Part shown: positions 58,800-64,000 of the stretch, one piece after another
How the letters are laid out: each line of letters starts with the position of its first letter
Position numbering within the stretch: the stretch's first letter is position 1
Assembly (NCBI GenBank): GCA_964023275.1
Contig: OZ029925.1
Location: forward strand, 11,739,184-11,803,183
Direction: 5' to 3'
DNA length: 64,000 bases
Source of the DNA: Norana najaformis
Taxonomy: Eukaryota; Annelida; Clitellata; Crassiclitellata; Hormogastridae
Notes under the pieces: generated by a model
Seen by the model: the letters and a program-made list of their open reading frames with translations, nothing else
The model's database searches: none
Told to the model about the DNA's origin: nothing
Translations under genes and position numbers: made by a program

Positions 58800-59980
58800 C
58801 AGAAGGAAAAACTGCAAACAGTCAACTGGTAGATGAGAGATTATCCTATTAGTTCAAGCAAAGTCAAAATCCAGTAGAATGGTCGTAAATATTCCTGCAC
58901 AATGAAATTGTTTTGCATTCGCAGTCAGGTAGGTGCTCCAAAACATCAACTGAGAAAAGCTCTAGTAAACTAATCACATGTTCCAATGAGTTCAAGTTGT
59001 TTCAAAATGATTGCATACTGGAAAACCCAAAATATTCTCAGTTCAGTTATAAGAGGACAAGCACATGCTGTTGTATCTGAACAGTAACTCTCTGAAGTAA
59101 AACGACATCTTTAAGTGACTGAATCGCTGAGCAGAACTACGATTCACGGGCTGTGTAACACCTTTCTTCAATCATATTTTATAAATGAATCATTTCTGGC
59201 TCGACTGACAATTACTCAACAAGTGAGGAACACAATTTTTCGAAAATGTCACATTTAGAGAAAATCATTACCCTTTCTGACAGCTGAAGAACATGGCTGC
59301 CTCCATTACTCAGTACACGAGGAATATCTTTCTTTGGTAAGGCTTGTGAACCGACTCTTACTGGCTCTACCTCTTTGAAGAGCGAAGACGAGAGTTGAGT
59401 AAAGTCGTGATTTGTGCAATATGGCTAAAAAAGCATCTTGTGCATTTTGAGTTTTTGTGCAAGTCGTTGTTTCGCTGTGGCCATTCCCTTCTTCGGCTTT
59501 TTGCCTAAAATTTAAAAGAATTCAGTTAGATCAAATTATTGGAAAAGAGCTGCTGAAGGAGCTGACCCAACAAATCAGCTGGAAACAGCTGAGATATTTT
59601 AAACACGTGGCATAGCAACAGCCAATACAACAGGTTCAATAACTGAGGCCCCTGTATGAGGCCCCTGATCATCTAGGGTCCAAGCAGGTCGCAGAGAATA
59701 TTTCTGTAATCAATAAACTACATTAAAGTGGCAGGTCCTCAGAGGGATATTAGGAGGGGTATACAGCTGAACCAGGATCCCCAAATTTCCTTGCTTTGCC
59801 AATGTTTTACAACACAATCTTAAGCAGTAATATAAAGTTTATTAAGTCAATTATAAAGTGAATTATTTCGTCATAATGTAATGAAAAACAATGGACTCAC
59901 ACTTCATGGAAAATGCTGACTTGTCTGGACTCAGAGCACCAATGGGAGAAGCTTAAACAAAAATCATTCCATTGCTATAT
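58800..59980. other. KDM7 downstream region
   Basis: AT-rich DNA. TTTATT at about 59838-59843 is AATAAA on the minus strand, about 400 bp past the KDM7 stop, a candidate poly(A) signal. No further gene seen. Confidence 0.35.
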
Positions 59981-59984
59981 AAAG

Positions 59985-60235
59985 AAATCAATCAATCAAT
60001 TAACTAAACAATCAGTTAATATATCAATAAATCACTACACAAGCAATCAATATATTAATCAATCCAACAATATATCAACTAGCCAATCAACCAACCAAAC
60101 AAGCAATCATTCAATAAATCAGTATAACATTCAATCAACATTACCAGCCAATCAGTCAGTTAATCAACTAAAATATCAAAAAAGCAGTCAATTAGTCAAC
60201 ATTTCAATCAAACAATACACCAAATAACCAGTCAA
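59985..60235 (+). repeat. Degenerate (CAAT)n array at the KDM7 3' end
   Basis: CAATCAATCAATTAACTAAA-type repeats reaching to within a few bases of the stop codon, so the start of the 3' UTR is made of this array. The long asparagine/isoleucine-rich plus frame is an artefact. Confidence 0.8.
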
Positions 60236-60239
60236 ACTA

Positions 60240-63200
60240 TCAGGCACCTTTCGAAGGAGACAGTGGAAGTGCAGGCGTTAATGCACTGGTGCCAGGGCTC
60301 GACATGGCACTTGTACTGGTGCTCGGTATTGGATCTGGACCAAGGCTGGATAAGGATAACTTTTTCTCCAACTTCGGCTTCTTGCGGTTGTACTGGCGCT
60401 TGGGAGGCTAGAAGGAAACCATGACAACCGATCAATCATCGATTATCACTAAAAGAAACATCCTAAGAATCGAAGCAACTAATCAACAACAAACTCATGA
60501 CAAACAACCAATAAGAGAACCACAACAACTGATCAATTGTCACAGATTTGAAAAGCACAAGAAAAGAACATAGGCAATCAATCAAACCAATGCAGCAATC
60601 AACCAACCAATCCAAGAGCCAATCAGAAAACCAAACAATGACCCTAGTACTAAACTAACAAACTACAAAATCGATCAATAATCATCAATCATTCAATAAA
60701 CCAAATAAGATCCAAAACCACTTACAGGTCGATTAAGGAACTTGGCAGCTGCAGCCGCTAATCCACATTCGACGGATTCCTTTTTAGCTCCCTGCCGTTT
60801 TGGTCGATCTGGTTTTGGACGGTTTGGGTTCAGTTTTGCTAAAACATCCATCATCCTATTGTCATCATCATCATCATCATCAAGTTCCTGACGCTAGCCA
60901 TTTGGTGGTGATGGGTGTAAATGTCATCTCCATTCTTTTCTATCATTTGCAAAATCTAGTGCTTTTCTCATCTTAGCTCCAAGTCTTTTTATGTCTGCAT
61001 TTGTACTGTCTATCCAGCATAGTCCAGATGATCATGGTTTGTCTTTCCTTTGAATCTCGTCGCATTTAGTGCACTGAATTGGATTTGGACAGCTGTCTCA
61101 TATCTTATGATTCTAATTATCAATAATAGTATTTCTATATCAATATATTTTGTAATATTAATTATCAATAATATTATTTCCTTAGTTAATTGCTGAAACT
61201 AAAACCGTAATTAAATAGTTAATATCAATTTTAAACTAAGTACAAAATAGCCCTTAGCTTAACTCAATTTCTAACCAGACTACCTACTTAAATCAACAGA
61301 ATTGTGGACATGTTCGACCCAGCATGCAATTGCTGATGCTTTGTGCATTATTATAAAGATTCTAGACAAGTTCTAAAGTTCTAGGATCAGATTAGATGAA
61401 ACTCGATTATTCGTGGAAAAGCAGGTCTACTCTCAGCTGTCAAGGCCATCCGGATGGCAATGGTCTTGTGCCTTTTAAAGTGCCTCGGCACTGTTGCAAG
61501 GTGTTTGAAAGGTGTTTTGTAAATAAAGTCACAACACCTCACACCTATAAGTTGCTGGGCCATCTACTTGGAATCGCTTCCCTTTAGATCTGCCTGTCCT
61601 TCTGGCCAGGGACAATACATGTACCTTTTAACAGCACCTGAAAACGGTTATCTATCGCTGGGTAAGGTTGTGAGTGCCTACAAATAGATTTCTTGAAGGG
61701 GCACTCTATAATGTTCTGAATGAATGAATGAATGAATGAATACCCATGGCTGCCTCACGGGTTAGCTCAAGGGACTGATCAGATAATTATTTTCAGGACC
61801 AAACCTCCTTTTGGATTCCAGGCTTCATCCTGTTTTGAGTTGGACTGGCTCTTGAACTTGAAGTCGTCCTCATTGTCTGAGATGTCAAGTGTTGGATAGA
61901 CTGAACGAAAAAAATGCACAGTTGAACTATTCTAAGTTGAAATACAGTTCCACCTCAACCTATATTGCCATCAGTATCTTCGTGAACTATTCTTCTGGAT
62001 ATTGATCTGATTCTGGCTTGCTTTTTATGTTCCACCAGTTGATGCCTTGTGCATCAGACACCAACGCAATAGAAGTTATTATTAATAAAAACACAGCTGC
62101 GACATTTCATCATATACTAAACCTTTGTATTCCTATATAGCTAAGTCTTTCTATTCCTGAATCCCACAAAATCTTAATTCAATACAGTGAAACCATCAAA
62201 CCCACCAAATTCGTCGTCCTTGTAACATGTTGGCATCTCAAGTTCAAAGTCATCATACTTTGGTGACTTGCCCGGAGCCAGTCGACTCTTTGTTGACGAG
62301 GACAGCAACGAAGAGGCGGAGGCTAGCGACGAAGTCCGGCCCATCTGACTCATGGAAAGCATACCTTGGATAGCATCGCGCATGGTTGGTGAAGCACGAC
62401 TAAAATACGAAAGCTGCCGTCATTTACAGAAGCAAACATGTCAGGTAATTACACGTAATCAACTGACAGGTGTTTAATAAATCAAATAGGTACAACTAAT
62501 AATAATGTGTTATTGGCCACTGATGTGCTTAATAAATAAATTACCAATAAAATAACTACAAATAGCAATATTATAACTAATTATGTGGCTGGACATTTGT
62601 TAAACACATTAATACTAATAAGTTATGATGATGATGATAACAATCTGATGATGAGTTTAGGACAACATTTAGGCTGACAAGAAGCACCTTTGAGGTTCTT
62701 AAAAGCCACTACATAAATGCTCAGATACATTATACACCATTGTACAAGTAACAAAACCCTTGATAATCTGGCTACAAATTTAAATCCCGCCATAATACCT
62801 CTTTCAGTATTATGCATTTAAACTGTAAAGTCTTCCTTCTAAGGTATCTGAGATCGCCATGATCCTTTCACAGCTCGTGGTTTCTATTTTGGCTCTACCT
62901 GAGACCTGGCTTGACTCCACAGCTGCCGATAGCAGATCAATTCCAGGTTAGCCGAAAAGTACCAGGCATTCAAAATCAAATGAAGTGGACTGTCACTAGG
63001 GCATACATTACCTCTGCAAATTTGAAATTTGCCTTTATTTAAAAAACGTTTGCATTTATTTAAAAAACAACTGTGCAGTTTTCTAATTATGACAAATGAC
63101 TGTAATTTGTAACAAATGGTCAATTTTTAGTTCTTCAGTTTCATTCTTTGTTTAGGAAGTCATAAATATGACCCATTTTCTTTTCCTTTAGTTAAGATAT

Positions 63201-63818
63201 GTTAAACATTCAATGAAATTCCTTCATGTTGTAAGTATTGTTTGTTAAAAGATGACCTTAATTAAGCGCGACTGTGGCCCCTACTGGGGGGGTCTGCCAT
63301 TTGTACCCCAACAACCTGTTTATTACAAGCTGTACTTTTACCTTTGTCAATTTTTTAGGATCAGTAAACAGAGATGAATGAAGAATGAAAAATCCATCCA
63401 TACACACATCCATACAACATACATATACACATTCATACACATATACACGCATACATACATACCAACAAACACAGATACATAACACATACATAAATACAAA
63501 CAAACATACATAACGCTTATTCCACTGCTTACCCGATATCATCGTCGATTTTGATGTCGGTTTCTGTACCGTATCCACTCACTTCGAGAATGTCCGAGAT
63601 ACTGCTGTTTAGGCCGCCACGGATCAGTGGCATTGCCAAACGATGAGCGAAATCTGCTGGCGCCTGATTTGCACTTGCCTTATTTGCACTTGACTGATTT
63701 GCACTTGCCTGATTCGCACTTGAACTCGCGCTTGCAAGGCGAGGAAATGAGTAACTTGGTGATGCTGGTGTTGATGCTGTAGACCAAGTCAAATCCGAGT
63801 GAGTCGACGGTTTGGTAA
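60240..63818 (-). CDS. KDM7-family histone demethylase (PHF2/PHF8-like), 3' part only
   Basis: Five exons in gene order: 63533-63818, 62206-62399, 61805-61900, 60726-60838, 60240-60407, in phase, 285 residues to a TGA. The first has an incoming phase that needs exons beyond 64000. Seen: ISDILEVSGYGTETDIKIDD; MRDAIQGMLSMSQMG; CYKDDEF joined to VYPTLDISDNEDDFKFKSQS; DEAWNPKG; KESVECGLAAAAAKFLNRP; and a basic stretch PPKRQYNRKKPKLEKK. These follow, in order, the PHF2/PHF8 tail blocks (EAIQGMLSM, YPSLEDSDDE, DAPWSPKA, VASIETGLAAAAAKL). The first exon also has SANQ-type repeats. Family: PHD plus JmjC enzymes that bind H3K4me3 and remove H3K9me2 or H4K20me1. Those domains lie outside the window, so activity cannot be judged. 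Which member (PHF2, PHF8, KDM7A) is not resolved. Confidence 0.85.
60410..60720 (+). repeat. Degenerate (CAAT)n array in last KDM7 intron
   Basis: AATCAATC/AACCAACCAATC repeats fill the intron between the exons at 60240-60407 and 60726-60838. They share the same tetramer as the arrays in CACHD1. Confidence 0.7.
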
Positions 63819-64000
63819 CTGTGTAATATATTAACAGTTTACACCCCAGTTAATACATCGAGAAACTTTGTCTCTGCTTAAATTAACAGACTGAGAATCT
63901 ACAGCATGAGTTAACAATCCTGATAAAACATGCTCGAGTTAATACGAGTCTGTATGTTAGAAATTTAAAAGTTTACACTCCAGTGAAAAACTTATGGCAG

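Overview
This is a gene-containing stretch of an AT-rich, intron-rich animal nuclear genome. Four conserved animal genes can be reconstructed by hand from splice sites and reading phase. Most of the rest is introns and intergenic DNA full of microsatellites, minisatellites and old retroelement tails. Spliceosomal introns, a vesicular GABA transporter and an alpha2delta-like membrane protein make it metazoan. Two hemerythrin-like exons (55279-56882) suggest a group that has hemerythrins, such as annelids, brachiopods or priapulids, but I cannot name the species.

Layout. 1-12517 holds no recognised gene, only repeats, a SINE head, a LINE remnant and one GC-rich block. 12518-12814 is an unassigned 98-residue ORF. 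15394-36688 (minus) is a complete 29-exon CACHD1 gene, about 1386 residues, with every exon junction in phase. 38398-41935 (plus) is a complete six-exon SLC35E1-type transporter gene of 391 residues. These two genes are divergent and share a 1.7 kb upstream region that contains an old LINE 3' end. 41936-49142 is repeat-rich intergenic DNA. 49143-53717 (minus) is a complete two-exon vesicular inhibitory amino acid transporter (VGAT/SLC32A1), 519 residues, followed by a likely poly(A) signal. 55279-56882 (plus) carries two exons of a broken or divergent hemerythrin. 60240-63818 (minus) is the 3' end of a KDM7-family (PHF2/PHF8) histone demethylase gene whose catalytic part lies beyond the right edge.

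The four genes do not form an operon or a shared pathway. They serve cell-surface channel or Wnt-receptor modulation (CACHD1), a probable Golgi/ER nucleotide-sugar-type carrier (SLC35E1), synaptic vesicle loading of GABA/glycine (VGAT) and chromatin demethylation (KDM7).

I found no CRISPR array, prokaryotic cassette or clearly new multigene system. The most unusual items are the hemerythrin remnant with an iron-ligand substitution, a GC-AG intron in CACHD1, two cases of intronic 'ghost' copies of exon edges, a 30-bp minisatellite open on both strands, and an exon-like segment inside the VGAT intron on the opposite strand. Exon positions come from hand translation and have not been checked against transcripts.
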